In this document: piece by piece, positions 33,928 to 42,555 of the stretch
How the letters are laid out: the number at the start of each line of letters is the position of its first letter
Numbering within the stretch: the stretch's first letter is position 1
NCBI RefSeq assembly: GCF_016101585.1
Contig: NZ_JACFQG010000002.1
Coordinates: forward strand, 434,001-498,000
Length of the DNA: 64,000 nt
Direction of reading: 5' to 3'
From: Bifidobacterium polysaccharolyticum
Lineage (GTDB): Bacteria; Actinomycetota; Actinomycetes; Actinomycetales; Bifidobacteriaceae
Notes under the pieces: model-generated
The model's database searches: none
The model's input: only the letters and a program-made list of their open reading frames with translations
What the model was told of the DNA's origin: nothing
Program-made: the position numbers and the translations under genes

Positions 33928-34518
33928 TCAGTCCCCGTCTGATGAACCGCAGTACTCCTGGAAGAAATTGGCAATCACCTGGTGACCATACTGGCTGCCG
34001 ATGCTCTCGGGGTGGAACTGGACACCCTCCATGAGCGACCGGTTCCGCCTCAGACCCATCACATAACCATCCAGAAGCGAGCGCGCGCTGATCTCCAGAT
34101 CGGCAACCCGACTGACCGAGGCCTCGTCAGCAACCAGAGAGTGGTATCTGGTCACGTCGAAAGTATCGGGCAGGCCCTTGAAGCAGCCCTTCCCGTCGTT
34201 TCTTATTCCGCTCACCTTGCCATGCTGACGACTGGAGGCCCTGACCACCTGAGCTCCAGCATGTACCGCGATGGCCTGCATGCCCAGGCAGATGCCGAAG
34301 ACCGGCTTCCTTCCTGCCACCTGATCAAGAAACTCCAGGTAGCCGCAGTCCTCCGGACGACCCGGTCCGGGGCCCAGAATGACCGCATCGAAAGCGAGCG
34401 GATCCACCTGCGCAAGGTGGTTTACCCTGACAATGGTCGTATCGGCGCCCAGCAGGTCCACGTAGTTCTTGACCACATAGACGAAACTGTCAAAGGCATC
34501 AACGAGCAAGACTTTCAT
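33928..34518 (-). CDS. trpG: Anthranilate synthase component II (glutamine amidotransferase)
   Basis: A 196-residue class I glutamine amidotransferase with the catalytic triad visible: C77 in GICLGMQ, H169 and E171 in FHPES. It supplies ammonia to the chorismate-using subunit encoded just upstream. Its ATG lies inside the end of the trpE-like gene (20-bp overlap) behind AAGGAG, which indicates translational coupling. PabA and TrpG cannot be separated on sequence alone; the TrpE-like partner favours TrpG. Confidence 0.88.
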   Translation of the reverse strand: MKVLLVDAFDSFVYVVKNYVDLLGADTTIVRVNHLAQVDPLAFDAVILGPGPGRPEDCGYLEFLDQVAGRKPVFGICLGMQAIAVHAGAQVVRASSRQHGKVSGIRNDGKGCFKGLPDTFDVTRYHSLVADEASVSRVADLEISARSLLDGYVMGLRRNRSLMEGVQFHPESIGSQYGHQVIANFFQEYCGSSDGD

Positions 34519-36124
34519 GGGCCAGCTCCTTTCCGGTGATGGCCAGGTAGGCCGAACTCATCTTCTTCATGGTCTCCTGCCACTCGCTCTCCGGCTGGGA
34601 GTCCTCAACGATCCCGGCCGATGCACGCAGGTGATAGCTGCCGGAATGGTAGGAGGCCGTCCGTATGCACAGTGCAGTCAGGACCATACCGTCGAATCCA
34701 AGGAAACCCACTGCCCCGGCGTACACCCCGCGCGAACTGACCTCGGTCTCCTCAATGATTTCCACGGCACGTACCTTGGGGGTTCCTGTCATGGTACCGG
34801 CGGGGAAGGCGGCCGAGAAGACGTCGTACTTGTCCAGGCCAGGCCGGATCCGGCCGACAACATCCGAGACCATGTGAATGACGTGGGAATAGACCTCGGT
34901 AGTCATCAACCGGTCCACCTTCAAGGATTCTGGTGTGCAGCACCTGGCTACGTCGTTGCGCCCCAGATCCACCAGCATCAGGTGCTCGGCCCGCTCCTTG
35001 GGGTCGCCGATCAGCTGCCTGATGGCCGCCTGGCGGGCCTCTTCTTCTCCGGGGTTGCCGACCGTGCCGGCGATGGGCCGTAGGGTTATGTCACCGTCTG
35101 GGGTCAGCCCAATGAAGAGCTCAGGGCTGGCTCCGATGACATGCACCCCTTGGGGAGTCACGAAGTAGTACATATAGGGGGACGGATCCTGCAGACGCAG
35201 CCGCCGGTAGACCTGGAAGGGTGGAATGCGGGAATCCACCTGGATCTCATGCCCGAGCTGGAGCTGGTACACATCGCCCTGGGCTATGTGCTCCTTTCCC
35301 TTGGCAAACCACCGATAGAAACGGTCCCGATCGATTGTGTCATGGGCCTCATATGGATAGTCCGGCCCAATGCCACCTTGGGCAGCTTTCGATTCAGGGG
35401 ATTGCCCCGGCGATACGTCAGATTGGAGCAGTCCCAGCACCTCTTCCAACGACGCGAATCCATGCCCGGACCCGCCGCTCTCCATTGACGCATTCTGGAC
35501 CTGCACACCAGACTGTACTGAAGATCCGCGCTCTCGCGGTTTTTCCCCGACCTTTGGAATACCACACTCGGCATAGGCCTCTTCGACATGAATCAGAGTG
35601 GCGCAGTGGCCGCCGGCCTTCAGATCCAAGGTGATGATTCCCTGATAAAGCGTCAACGAGATGACCGGCAAGGCCGCGTCCCTTGGTATATGCTCCTCCA
35701 GATCCTCGATCATGAAGATGGTGTCATACCCGAAGTAGCCGAACCAGCCCATCCCGAAAGGGCCTTTGTGGTCACCGCTGATGACGAAGGAGGATTCCAA
35801 CCGCCTCAGCACTGCAAAGACCTCCTTGATGTCGGGGACCGGATGGTCTACCACCCCCTGTTCAATCCGGCCAAATGTCTCCAGGATTCCTGTCAGCTGA
35901 GCATTGCCTAGAGAATCAATGGTCATGACATGGTCCGTCACACTCAGACTCAGCATCGGCTCGAACCCAATTGCCGAACGATTCCGGTCTTTATCTGGGC
36001 CACTTAGAGACTCCAGGAGGAAAAGCTGATCCTCCCGATATCTGGTGCACAGCCGTCTGTAGATGGCCAGAGCATCGAGGTCACTGGAGAATCGGCTAGA
36101 TTCCATGGTTACGTTGATAGTCAT
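34499..36124 (-). CDS. trpE: Anthranilate synthase component I-like chorismate enzyme
   Basis: A 541-residue chorismate-utilising enzyme. The LLES motif (residues 36-39) matches the tryptophan feedback site of TrpE. The catalytic domain has PIAGT at 350-354 (alanine, as in anthranilate synthase; aminodeoxychorismate synthases usually have PIKGT), HLMLVDLGRND at 381-391 and GTMTGTPK at 443-450. The start at 36124 follows AGGAAG; a longer open frame of 106 codons has no family similarity. It overlaps trpG by 20 bp. No other trp or pab genes are adjacent, so the pair may serve tryptophan synthesis at a distance or a specialised anthranilate-derived product. Confidence 0.85.
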   Translation of the reverse strand: MTINVTMESSRFSSDLDALAIYRRLCTRYREDQLFLLESLSGPDKDRNRSAIGFEPMLSLSVTDHVMTIDSLGNAQLTGILETFGRIEQGVVDHPVPDIKEVFAVLRRLESSFVISGDHKGPFGMGWFGYFGYDTIFMIEDLEEHIPRDAALPVISLTLYQGIITLDLKAGGHCATLIHVEEAYAECGIPKVGEKPRERGSSVQSGVQVQNASMESGGSGHGFASLEEVLGLLQSDVSPGQSPESKAAQGGIGPDYPYEAHDTIDRDRFYRWFAKGKEHIAQGDVYQLQLGHEIQVDSRIPPFQVYRRLRLQDPSPYMYYFVTPQGVHVIGASPELFIGLTPDGDITLRPIAGTVGNPGEEEARQAAIRQLIGDPKERAEHLMLVDLGRNDVARCCTPESLKVDRLMTTEVYSHVIHMVSDVVGRIRPGLDKYDVFSAAFPAGTMTGTPKVRAVEIIEETEVSSRGVYAGAVGFLGFDGMVLTALCIRTASYHSGSYHLRASAGIVEDSQPESEWQETMKKMSSAYLAITGKELAHESLAR

Positions 36125-36591
36125 TAGGGCACTTCCTAAGTCAAGTACTGCGGTTTGGAAACGGCAGATGAACCTCACCTGATGCCGATTCAGCAGGCCA
36201 TAAATATGGATTTCCTGTGGCAGCCTGTCCACAGATAATAAAAGAGCAACCTCAAACACCGAGGTAAAGAGGTAAATCCAGGAATTAGAAGAAGAACCGG
36301 CTAAAACATCAACGCCATCGGGCATCGACATAGAAGAAGACACCCTTGGGCAACCAGGGCTGCAGTGATGTCGTTTTCTCCATGGCCACGATGCTAGAGC
36401 ACCAGGATGCAACCGCCCAACCGGCATCCATAATCCGGACATTTTTAGACCGAAAGCTGTTCACCCGCCAACGGCGTTGCGGAAGATATGCCCATCATGC
36501 CCAACGGAATTCTATCCACACCCTTATAGAGAAGAACCGGGCCCAGGAGTAAATCCCAGACCCGGTTCTCTCAATTAAGCAGCTCGGAAGA
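36125..36591. other. 467-bp leader/intergenic region before trpE
   Basis: No gene is seen. I searched the trpE upstream strand for a Trp-rich leader peptide, a T-box (GGTGGNACCGCG) and an attenuator and found none convincing. The right end holds the terminator of the MFS gene at 36530-36572. Confidence 0.4.
36530..36572 (-). terminator. Terminator of the nucleoside operon
   Basis: AGAACCGGG/CCCGGTTCT forms a 9-bp stem that extends with GAGA/TCTC across one bulge, just beyond the stop of the MFS gene at 36592. On the minus strand it is followed by TCTTCTCTAT, a moderately T-rich tail. Confidence 0.6.
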
Positions 36592-38040
36592 TCAGTCCTC
36601 GTCCTCAGCCACGCGGGAGTGGCTGTAGATCATCTTCATGGAGCAGATGAAGAGCACCAAGCCCAGCAGGATGATCACGCCGCCGATCATGAAGACATTG
36701 GCGTAGGTCGAAGCCAGGCCCTGCGCTGTGCCGGCCAGGCTGCCCGAACCCATGGATCCGTTGGCCATGAGCTGGCCGAAGAGGGCGACGCCGACAGAGC
36801 CGGTGATGGCCTGCAGGAGGTCGTTGAAGCCGAGCACACGCCCGGACTCCTCAGGAGCCACGGTCAGGGTCGCGGTGTCAACGATGGGCTGGTAGAAGAA
36901 GGAGGTGCCGAAGTAGTAGATGCAGGGCGCTACAGCCAGGGCCCAGATCTTGCCGGCAGGAATCAGGAAAGCGATGGCGATCAGACCGCCGCCCATGCAA
37001 GCCAGGGCCAGGATGACCGAAGCCTTGCGCCCGATCTTCTGGATGATAGGCCCGGCAGCGAATCCCATGATGCCAGCCAGGATGATGGACCAGACCAGCA
37101 GGTTGGAGACCTTGGAGGAGTCGATGCCGTACACGTTCAGACCAATGGCGTTGACGCCCGCGTTCAGGGTGTAGCTGAAGAAGTAGCCGACGAAGATGAC
37201 GGTCATGGTCATGGCGAAGGCAGGGTTGGTCAGCATCTTCGGAGTGATGAAGGGGTTGCTGGCCTTGTTGATGTATACCACGAATGCAACGAGGGTCACA
37301 ATGCAGGCGATGCCCCAGCCCCAGTTGATGTCGGTGAAGAACATGGTCACTGAAGCGGCGAACAGTCCGATCAGCGTGAAGCCGATGCCGTCGATCTTGA
37401 CGCCAGCTGCATGCTGGTCGGGCAGGTTCTTGGCCAGAACAGGAATGAAGAAGACGGCCAGGATGCCCACGCCGAAGAGCCAGCGCCAGTCAAGCAGGGT
37501 CATGTAGCCGGCCAGGAAGACTCCCAGGGCGGCGGCGAAGCGGAAGACCGCGACGAAGACACCGTACCAGAGCACGCGCTTCTTTTTCTCCACATACTTG
37601 GAGACCAGAACCAGGAAGATGGAGCCGGAAACCTGCCAACCGGCAGACTGCACCACACGGGCGGCGATGACGATCCAGATGCTGAAAGTGCCGAAGCACC
37701 CCAGAATCGACCCCAGCACGAAGACGATCGTACCCAGGATCATCATCTTCTTCAGGGAGACGAAATCGCCCAGGGATCCGTAGATGACGCAGACGATTCC
37801 CAGGATGATGCCCGGCAGGGAGGTGATCAGCGGCGCCAGATTGGCCTGGTTCAGCTGCTTGCCGATGTTCACGTAGATCATGCCGAAGGCCTGCTGTTGG
37901 AGCACGCCCAGGGTGAAGATGATCAGGACCACCGGGATGGCCACGCGGGCCATCTTGTTCATTTTCGCGAACTCGGGAGTCCCCTCCTCGGGAACGGGTA
38001 TGCCGTTCTTCTGCTCCTCGGAGACAGTTGACTCACTCAT
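36592..38040 (-). CDS. MFS transporter, 12-14 helices, in the nucleoside operon
   Basis: A 482-residue major facilitator superfamily protein with about 14 hydrophobic segments, resembling DHA2-type drug:H+ antiporters (YGSLGDFVSLKKMMILG after helix 2, LLDWRWLFGVG in helix 5-6). It is the last gene of the leftward operon, 39 bp after the nucleoside hydrolase, and has an AAGGAAAC-type ribosome site. In this context it may move nucleosides or export a purine or pyrimidine base left after hydrolysis; both are inferences. Confidence 0.85.
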   Translation of the reverse strand: MSESTVSEEQKNGIPVPEEGTPEFAKMNKMARVAIPVVLIIFTLGVLQQQAFGMIYVNIGKQLNQANLAPLITSLPGIILGIVCVIYGSLGDFVSLKKMMILGTIVFVLGSILGCFGTFSIWIVIAARVVQSAGWQVSGSIFLVLVSKYVEKKKRVLWYGVFVAVFRFAAALGVFLAGYMTLLDWRWLFGVGILAVFFIPVLAKNLPDQHAAGVKIDGIGFTLIGLFAASVTMFFTDINWGWGIACIVTLVAFVVYINKASNPFITPKMLTNPAFAMTMTVIFVGYFFSYTLNAGVNAIGLNVYGIDSSKVSNLLVWSIILAGIMGFAAGPIIQKIGRKASVILALACMGGGLIAIAFLIPAGKIWALAVAPCIYYFGTSFFYQPIVDTATLTVAPEESGRVLGFNDLLQAITGSVGVALFGQLMANGSMGSGSLAGTAQGLASTYANVFMIGGVIILLGLVLFICSMKMIYSHSRVAEDED

Positions 38041-38079
38041 TTTTCCTTAGTTTCCTTTCGGTTCTTCTCAATGCGGAAG

Positions 38080-39003
38080 CTACTGGCGCTGGACCCGGCC
38101 GACCCTGTCGACAAAGGCGGAGCGGAACCCGTCCACATCCACGTCCACGCAGACGCTGGCGTTGGCCTTGCCGCCCAGGATGCCGTCGTAATCGACCACC
38201 GTGGCGCCCAGGGTGAGCGGACTGGAAATCTCGACATCCACGAAGGCCTGGCGCATGGTGAACAGGTCGGGCTGGAGCAGGACCATGGCGGCGGAGGGGT
38301 CATACATCTTGATTCCCTCCTCGATATGTCCGCCGTCGTAGGACCGGAAGAGGGAGGCAACCATGCCGCCCACTTCGCCGGCTGCGTCCAGGTCGTCCAG
38401 GTCTCCGGCGACCAGATGGGCCTTGCGACCGATGTCCAGGCCGACCATGGTCACGGGCAGCCCGCTGCGGAAGACCATCTTGGCAGCCTCAGGATCGACG
38501 GAGATGTTGAACTCGCCATAGACCCCGATGTTGCCGCGTCCGGTGGAGCCTCCCATCATGACGATCCGGTCGATGTGGTCCTTGACCTCCGGGAAGGTGG
38601 CCAGCAGCAGGGCGATGTTGGTCAGAGGGCCCAGGGTCAGGATGGTGACCGGCTCATCGCTCTCCAGCAGCACCCGCCGCTCCTCCAGGACCGCATTGTT
38701 CTCGGTCAGCAGGCTGGTGTCCGGCTCAGGGAAGACGAATGACCCCATCCCTGACTTGCCGTGGGCTTCGGTGGCGAACCTGTTGTCACGCATGAGCGGG
38801 GCCGCAGCGCCACGGGCCACGGGGATGCGCCTGCCCAGGAAGGTCAGCAGCTTCAGGGCATTGTTGGTGGTGTGGCCGATGCCCACATTGCCGGACACCG
38901 AGGCTATCAGCCTGATGTCGAAGCTGGGCTCGTCGACCAGCATCGTAATGGCCGCAGCATCATCGATGCCGGGGTCCGTGTCGATGATCAGTGGTCTGGT
39001 CAT
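38080..39003 (-). CDS. Nucleoside hydrolase (ribonucleoside N-ribohydrolase)
   Basis: A 307-residue enzyme of the inosine-uridine nucleoside hydrolase family. The N-terminal calcium-binding signature D8-x-D10-PGI-D14-D15 (IIDTDPGIDDA) is intact, and GPLTNIALLL, MMGGS and GEFNISVDPEAA motifs follow. It splits nucleosides into base and ribose in the cytoplasm. The start at 39003 follows AAAGGAG. It sits between ECF transporter genes and an MFS gene, opposite a LacI-ribokinase fusion, so its released ribose has an obvious next enzyme. Confidence 0.94.
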   Translation of the reverse strand: MTRPLIIDTDPGIDDAAAITMLVDEPSFDIRLIASVSGNVGIGHTTNNALKLLTFLGRRIPVARGAAAPLMRDNRFATEAHGKSGMGSFVFPEPDTSLLTENNAVLEERRVLLESDEPVTILTLGPLTNIALLLATFPEVKDHIDRIVMMGGSTGRGNIGVYGEFNISVDPEAAKMVFRSGLPVTMVGLDIGRKAHLVAGDLDDLDAAGEVGGMVASLFRSYDGGHIEEGIKMYDPSAAMVLLQPDLFTMRQAFVDVEISSPLTLGATVVDYDGILGGKANASVCVDVDVDGFRSAFVDRVGRVQRQ

Positions 39004-39037
39004 TGCTTCACTCCTTTTGCTCTTGTCGTGTCCAAAC

Positions 39038-39856
39038 TCAAATTCCTGCCCCCGCTTTGGCCCGCCGGGCTGCACCGACAAAGCCGGAAACGGTGAAGAC
39101 CGGGCCCTCCAACCCGACCTGCCGTGCCACTCGGGTGATGGGCGGAGGTGTCACATAGGCCTGCTTGAGCACATCCTCCCGGGCGAAGACCTCCTCGCGG
39201 CTGCCATCCAGCAGGACCCGGCCATGCTGCATGAGCACAACCCTGGGGAAGTTGCGGGTGACGAACTTCATGTCGTGGGAAATCGTGATGCAGAGCTTGC
39301 CTTGGTCCCGCAGACGGGCGATGATGGCAGCCAGTCGATCATTGCCAGCCTTGTCCTGCCCGCATGTGGGCTCATCAAAGACCACGGCACCCGTATCCAT
39401 CATGAGGACGGAACCGATGGCGCAGAACTTCTTTTCAGTAGGGCTCAGATCAAAAGGATGATCGTCCAACCGGTCCGCCAGACCCACTAACTCAGCCACC
39501 TGCTCCAGACGTCGCCCTATCAGATCCTGATCGAACCCAAGCTGCCGGGGACCGAACTCAAATTCCTTACGCACACTGTCCAGAAAGAGCTGATCGTCGG
39601 GATTCTGAAAGACGTACCCCACCTTCCGGGCCCACTGGGCCATGTTCGCCGTTGCCAGATCGACGCCGTCAATCAAGATCCGACCACCGGTCGGTCTAAG
39701 GATGCCGTTCAGATGCTTGGCCAGGGTGGTCTTGCCGGCGCCGTTCTGACCGATCAGCGCCACGGGCCGGTCGCCTTCGAGGGTCAGATTCACTCCGTCC
39801 AAAGCACGATGGCCATGCGGGTAGACGTACTCCAGATGCTCCAGGTCGATTTTCAT
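39038..39856 (-). CDS. ECF transporter ATPase with degenerate signature motif
   Basis: A 272-residue EcfA-type ATPase with Walker A GQNGAGKTT, Q-loop FQNPDDQLF and Walker B AVVFDEPTCGQD, and a switch histidine in ISHDMKF. The ABC signature, normally LSGGQ, is LSPTEKK, so one ATP site of the heterodimer should be impaired. The C-terminal 40 residues are Ala/Gly/Arg-rich. It overlaps the other ATPase gene by 4 bp and precedes the nucleoside hydrolase gene by 35 bp. Confidence 0.9.
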   Translation of the reverse strand: MKIDLEHLEYVYPHGHRALDGVNLTLEGDRPVALIGQNGAGKTTLAKHLNGILRPTGGRILIDGVDLATANMAQWARKVGYVFQNPDDQLFLDSVRKEFEFGPRQLGFDQDLIGRRLEQVAELVGLADRLDDHPFDLSPTEKKFCAIGSVLMMDTGAVVFDEPTCGQDKAGNDRLAAIIARLRDQGKLCITISHDMKFVTRNFPRVVLMQHGRVLLDGSREEVFAREDVLKQAYVTPPPITRVARQVGLEGPVFTVSGFVGAARRAKAGAGI

Positions 39857-40701
39857 CGCAGCGCCTCCCGAATCATGCGTACCGCCTGGTCCTCGCGTAC
39901 GGGCAGATCCGGCAGATCGAATCCTGCGTCCTGCAAACCTCTGCCGAGCTTGACGTAATCCGGTATGTCAATCCCCCACTTCACGGTCTCGGGATCGGTG
40001 AAGACCTCCTCGGGAGTGCCCATGGCACGGACCCGACCAGCGCCCAGGACCATGACCTGGTCGGCGCATCGGGCGACCCGCTCCATATCGTGATCCACCA
40101 TGACTACGGTGATCCCCTCCTGGTTGAGTCGCTTGACAATGTCGAAGATCTCCTCGCTGCCAAGCGGATCCAGCTGAGCCGTGCATTCGTCCAGAACCAG
40201 GATGTCCGGTTCCATGATCAAGGTCGAGCCGAGGGCCACCCGCTGCACCTGGCCGCCGGAAAGCTCCAGAGGGTTCTTGTCGAGCAGATCCTCGATATGC
40301 ATAAGAGCAGCCACCCGAGCCACCTTGGCATGCATGGTTTCACGTGAAACCCCATGATTGCCCAATCCGAAAGCCAGTTCCTCGGCCACGGTCCCGGCCG
40401 TATAAGAGAGCTGATTGAAGGGGTTCTGAAAGACCAGGCCCACGTATCTGGACAGATCGGCAATGGTCGAAGTGGCTACATCCCTGTCCTTAATTCTGAC
40501 GCTTCCCTTGGATTTGCCTACGAAATAGTGTGGAATCAGACCGACCAAGGCGTTGCAAAGGGTCGATTTGCCTGATCCATTGGCTCCGACGATGCAGAAG
40601 AAGCTGCCCTGTTCGACGCTAAAGCTCACCCGCTTCAAGGTGGTCCGATCGGCATCACGGTATCTGAAGGAGAAGTCCTCCACTCGTATGACCTTGGTCA
40701 T
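39853..40701 (-). CDS. ECF transporter ATPase
   Basis: A 282-residue EcfA ATPase with all motifs intact: Walker A GANGSGKST, FQNPFNQLS, signature LSGGQVQRVALG, Walker B ILVLDECTAQLDP and VDHDMERVA. The start at 40701 follows GGAGG; an upstream in-frame ATG at 40716 lies before that site. Overlaps EcfT by 4 bp and the next ATPase by 4 bp. Pairs with the degenerate ATPase to drive the shared EcfT. Confidence 0.92.
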   Translation of the reverse strand: MTKVIRVEDFSFRYRDADRTTLKRVSFSVEQGSFFCIVGANGSGKSTLCNALVGLIPHYFVGKSKGSVRIKDRDVATSTIADLSRYVGLVFQNPFNQLSYTAGTVAEELAFGLGNHGVSRETMHAKVARVAALMHIEDLLDKNPLELSGGQVQRVALGSTLIMEPDILVLDECTAQLDPLGSEEIFDIVKRLNQEGITVVMVDHDMERVARCADQVMVLGAGRVRAMGTPEEVFTDPETVKWGIDIPDYVKLGRGLQDAGFDLPDLPVREDQAVRMIREALR

Positions 40702-41516
40702 GCCCGACCTCCCCACTGGATGGCCAAGGTGATCATGCCTGCGCGCGAGAGGCAGGCGAGCATCAGGGCCAGCACCAGAAAAACGGTGAACAGGATGGTC
40801 ATGACGGTGTCACTGCGCCGCCAGACCACCTCAAGGTAGCTGGTCTGCCGCACTCCCCGGATGCCGAATCCGCGAGTCTCCAGGGTCATCCCGCGTTCCT
40901 GCGAATCCGTCAGGGAGGAAAGAACAACCGGTCCGAGCAGGGGCAGAAAGGCCCGCGCCCGGGAAATCAAACCGCCGCCGGTCTCCAGACCACGCGCATG
41001 CTGAGACTGCTCAATGATCGCAATCCTGCGCTGCATCTGCGGGACCACATTCAGGCTGGCCAGAATCAGGTAGCCGATCTTCGAAGGCACGCCGATCTGT
41101 GTCAGAGCAGCAACCAGGCGACCCATGTAGGTAGTTTTATTGGTCAGGTAGAAGGATCCCAGGAAGACCAGAAGTGTCACTACGATTTTGGCCGCGTAGA
41201 GGCTGCCTTCAAGACCCAGCTCGGCAAATCGCAGGTCGAGAATGACCTTGGTATTCCTCGGGCTGTAGCACCCCTGGATGAACAGCAGCATGAGCGTAAC
41301 GGGAATGCCGAACCCCAGCATCACGCCCGAGAAGGGCCGGAGCACCCGGGCCAGTGCCGCTGCGATAAAGAGCATGACGATGATTCCCAGACCCAAGGTA
41401 AAGTCCGGCCAAACCAAGGTCGCCAAGCCCAATGAGCACACGCCGACGATCTTGGCCATGGGATGCATGCGAGCCAATGGAGAATCGGGAATCCCGTTTG
41501 ATTCAGGGCCAGGCAT
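40698..41516 (-). CDS. ECF transporter transmembrane subunit EcfT
   Basis: A 272-residue integral membrane protein with about six hydrophobic segments. Conserved EcfT features include the cytoplasmic coupling region with RGLETGGG and a later RGFG (TRGFGIRG) motif that dock the two ATPases. Its first base shares the stop codon region of the S-component gene (1-bp overlap), and its end overlaps the ATPase gene. Couples ATP hydrolysis to the S component encoded upstream. Confidence 0.9.
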   Translation of the reverse strand: MPGPESNGIPDSPLARMHPMAKIVGVCSLGLATLVWPDFTLGLGIIVMLFIAAALARVLRPFSGVMLGFGIPVTLMLLFIQGCYSPRNTKVILDLRFAELGLEGSLYAAKIVVTLLVFLGSFYLTNKTTYMGRLVAALTQIGVPSKIGYLILASLNVVPQMQRRIAIIEQSQHARGLETGGGLISRARAFLPLLGPVVLSSLTDSQERGMTLETRGFGIRGVRQTSYLEVVWRRSDTVMTILFTVFLVLALMLACLSRAGMITLAIQWGGRA

Positions 41517-42304
41517 CAGCGTTCAGACCCTTGGGTATGATCACAGCCCAAGTCCGCGGGGGTACCTGGCGATGAGCCCCGATCAGCTTCTGCCCCGATG
41601 TCGACCTTCACCGGCTGCGATGAACTCTCTTGACTGGACGCTCCAGCCGCTTCGTGCCCATCCTCGTCTTCGTCCTCATCCAAGTCGTCCAGATCGGCCT
41701 GGTCCTCGCTACCGTCCAGGGCATACTGGCTCAGGAAGCGTTTGGGGATTCGACGCACAATCACATAAGCAATCAGGACGGTGATGCCCTTGTCGATCAG
41801 ATTCTCCAGCATGGAGGAGGAGAGCACAGAGATAACGATGTTTTTTACAGCCACCACCAGTGCAGCTGTGAGGACCGAGGTGCCATTGACCCCGGTGGCG
41901 CCTCCGTAGACGAGCACGGTGATCAGAGAGGCGGTGACCGTGTTGACCAGGGCGCAGGCCAGCCAGACCAGGACGACTCCCCATATCCGTTTAAAGAGCC
42001 CGGCCTTGACCATGTATCCGATCACCAGGCCGCACAGAACGCTGGAGAGCGCGTAGGGCAGATAGACCGGATTCGCCACCAAGGCGAGGAAGACGTTGGT
42101 CAGCAGTCCACACAGGGCAGCCACCCAGGGACCGGACAGACAGGCGATGACCGTGGTGCCGATCATGTCCAGGAAAAGCGGCAGCTTGAGGGTAGAGCTC
42201 AGAGTCCCGCCGATGAGGTTGATGCCCACTGCGATGGGTATCAGCACCAAGGATTTTGTCGAAAACTGCGCAGTGATTCCTCTCCATAACGATCGCGCGC
42301 TCAT
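41516..42304 (-). CDS. ECF transporter S component with long acidic tail, probably for nucleosides
   Basis: A 262-residue substrate-capture subunit. The first ~190 residues hold about six membrane segments typical of S components (for example AVGINLIGGTLSSTLKLPLF and the Ala/Gly-rich first helix). The last ~65 residues are cytoplasmic and strongly acidic (DDLDEDEDEDG), which is unusual for this family. It heads the six-gene operon. The substrate is not deducible from sequence; a nucleoside, base or ribose is inferred from the hydrolase and the ribokinase fusion. The start at 42304 follows AAAGGCGG. Confidence 0.85.
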   Translation of the reverse strand: MSARSLWRGITAQFSTKSLVLIPIAVGINLIGGTLSSTLKLPLFLDMIGTTVIACLSGPWVAALCGLLTNVFLALVANPVYLPYALSSVLCGLVIGYMVKAGLFKRIWGVVLVWLACALVNTVTASLITVLVYGGATGVNGTSVLTAALVVAVKNIVISVLSSSMLENLIDKGITVLIAYVIVRRIPKRFLSQYALDGSEDQADLDDLDEDEDEDGHEAAGASSQESSSQPVKVDIGAEADRGSSPGTPADLGCDHTQGSER

Positions 42305-42393
42305 AATCCGTACCGCCTTTGGTCCTTGAATGTCGATTTCTGCAGATGGCCGTCGCTCACAACCAGATCCGCATCACCGCTTTGAGAAACCAC

Positions 42394-42402
42394 TTTAGTA
42401 AA
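42394..42402. promoter_or_regulatory. Candidate operator in the divergent ECF / LacI-ribokinase region
   Basis: TTTAGTAAA is an odd palindrome within CACTTTAGTAAACAACTTT. On the minus strand the ECF operon has TTGACA (42443 to 42438 approximately) with a weak -10 about 17 bp later, so this site would lie downstream of that promoter. The 251-bp region between 42304 and 42556 contains no gene. Binding by the fusion protein is inferred. Confidence 0.4.
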
Positions 42403-42555
42403 CAACTTTCATTGACAGAGACTATCAACAGCCGGATGGGGTGTCAAATGCGAAACCTCCGATGACGATCTCTCAGGTAAGCTTGATTCGCTAGATCCAA
42501 CAGGTCGACAGAGCCGTTCGCCGGAGCGTCAGAGATGAGGAGGACAGGAAACCAC

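Noticed and set aside
33884-33940. Small plus-strand open frame starting MADYTERNPAW before the trpG end
   Set aside because: Only 18 codons, no properly spaced ribosome site, and it overlaps the end of trpG; no comparative support available.
36125-36442. 106-codon in-frame N-terminal extension of trpE, with a SWPW stretch as a possible Trp leader
   Set aside because: No family similarity, no ribosome site at its start, and a fitting ribosome site exists at 36124; the two Trp codons do not sit in an attenuator-like hairpin context.
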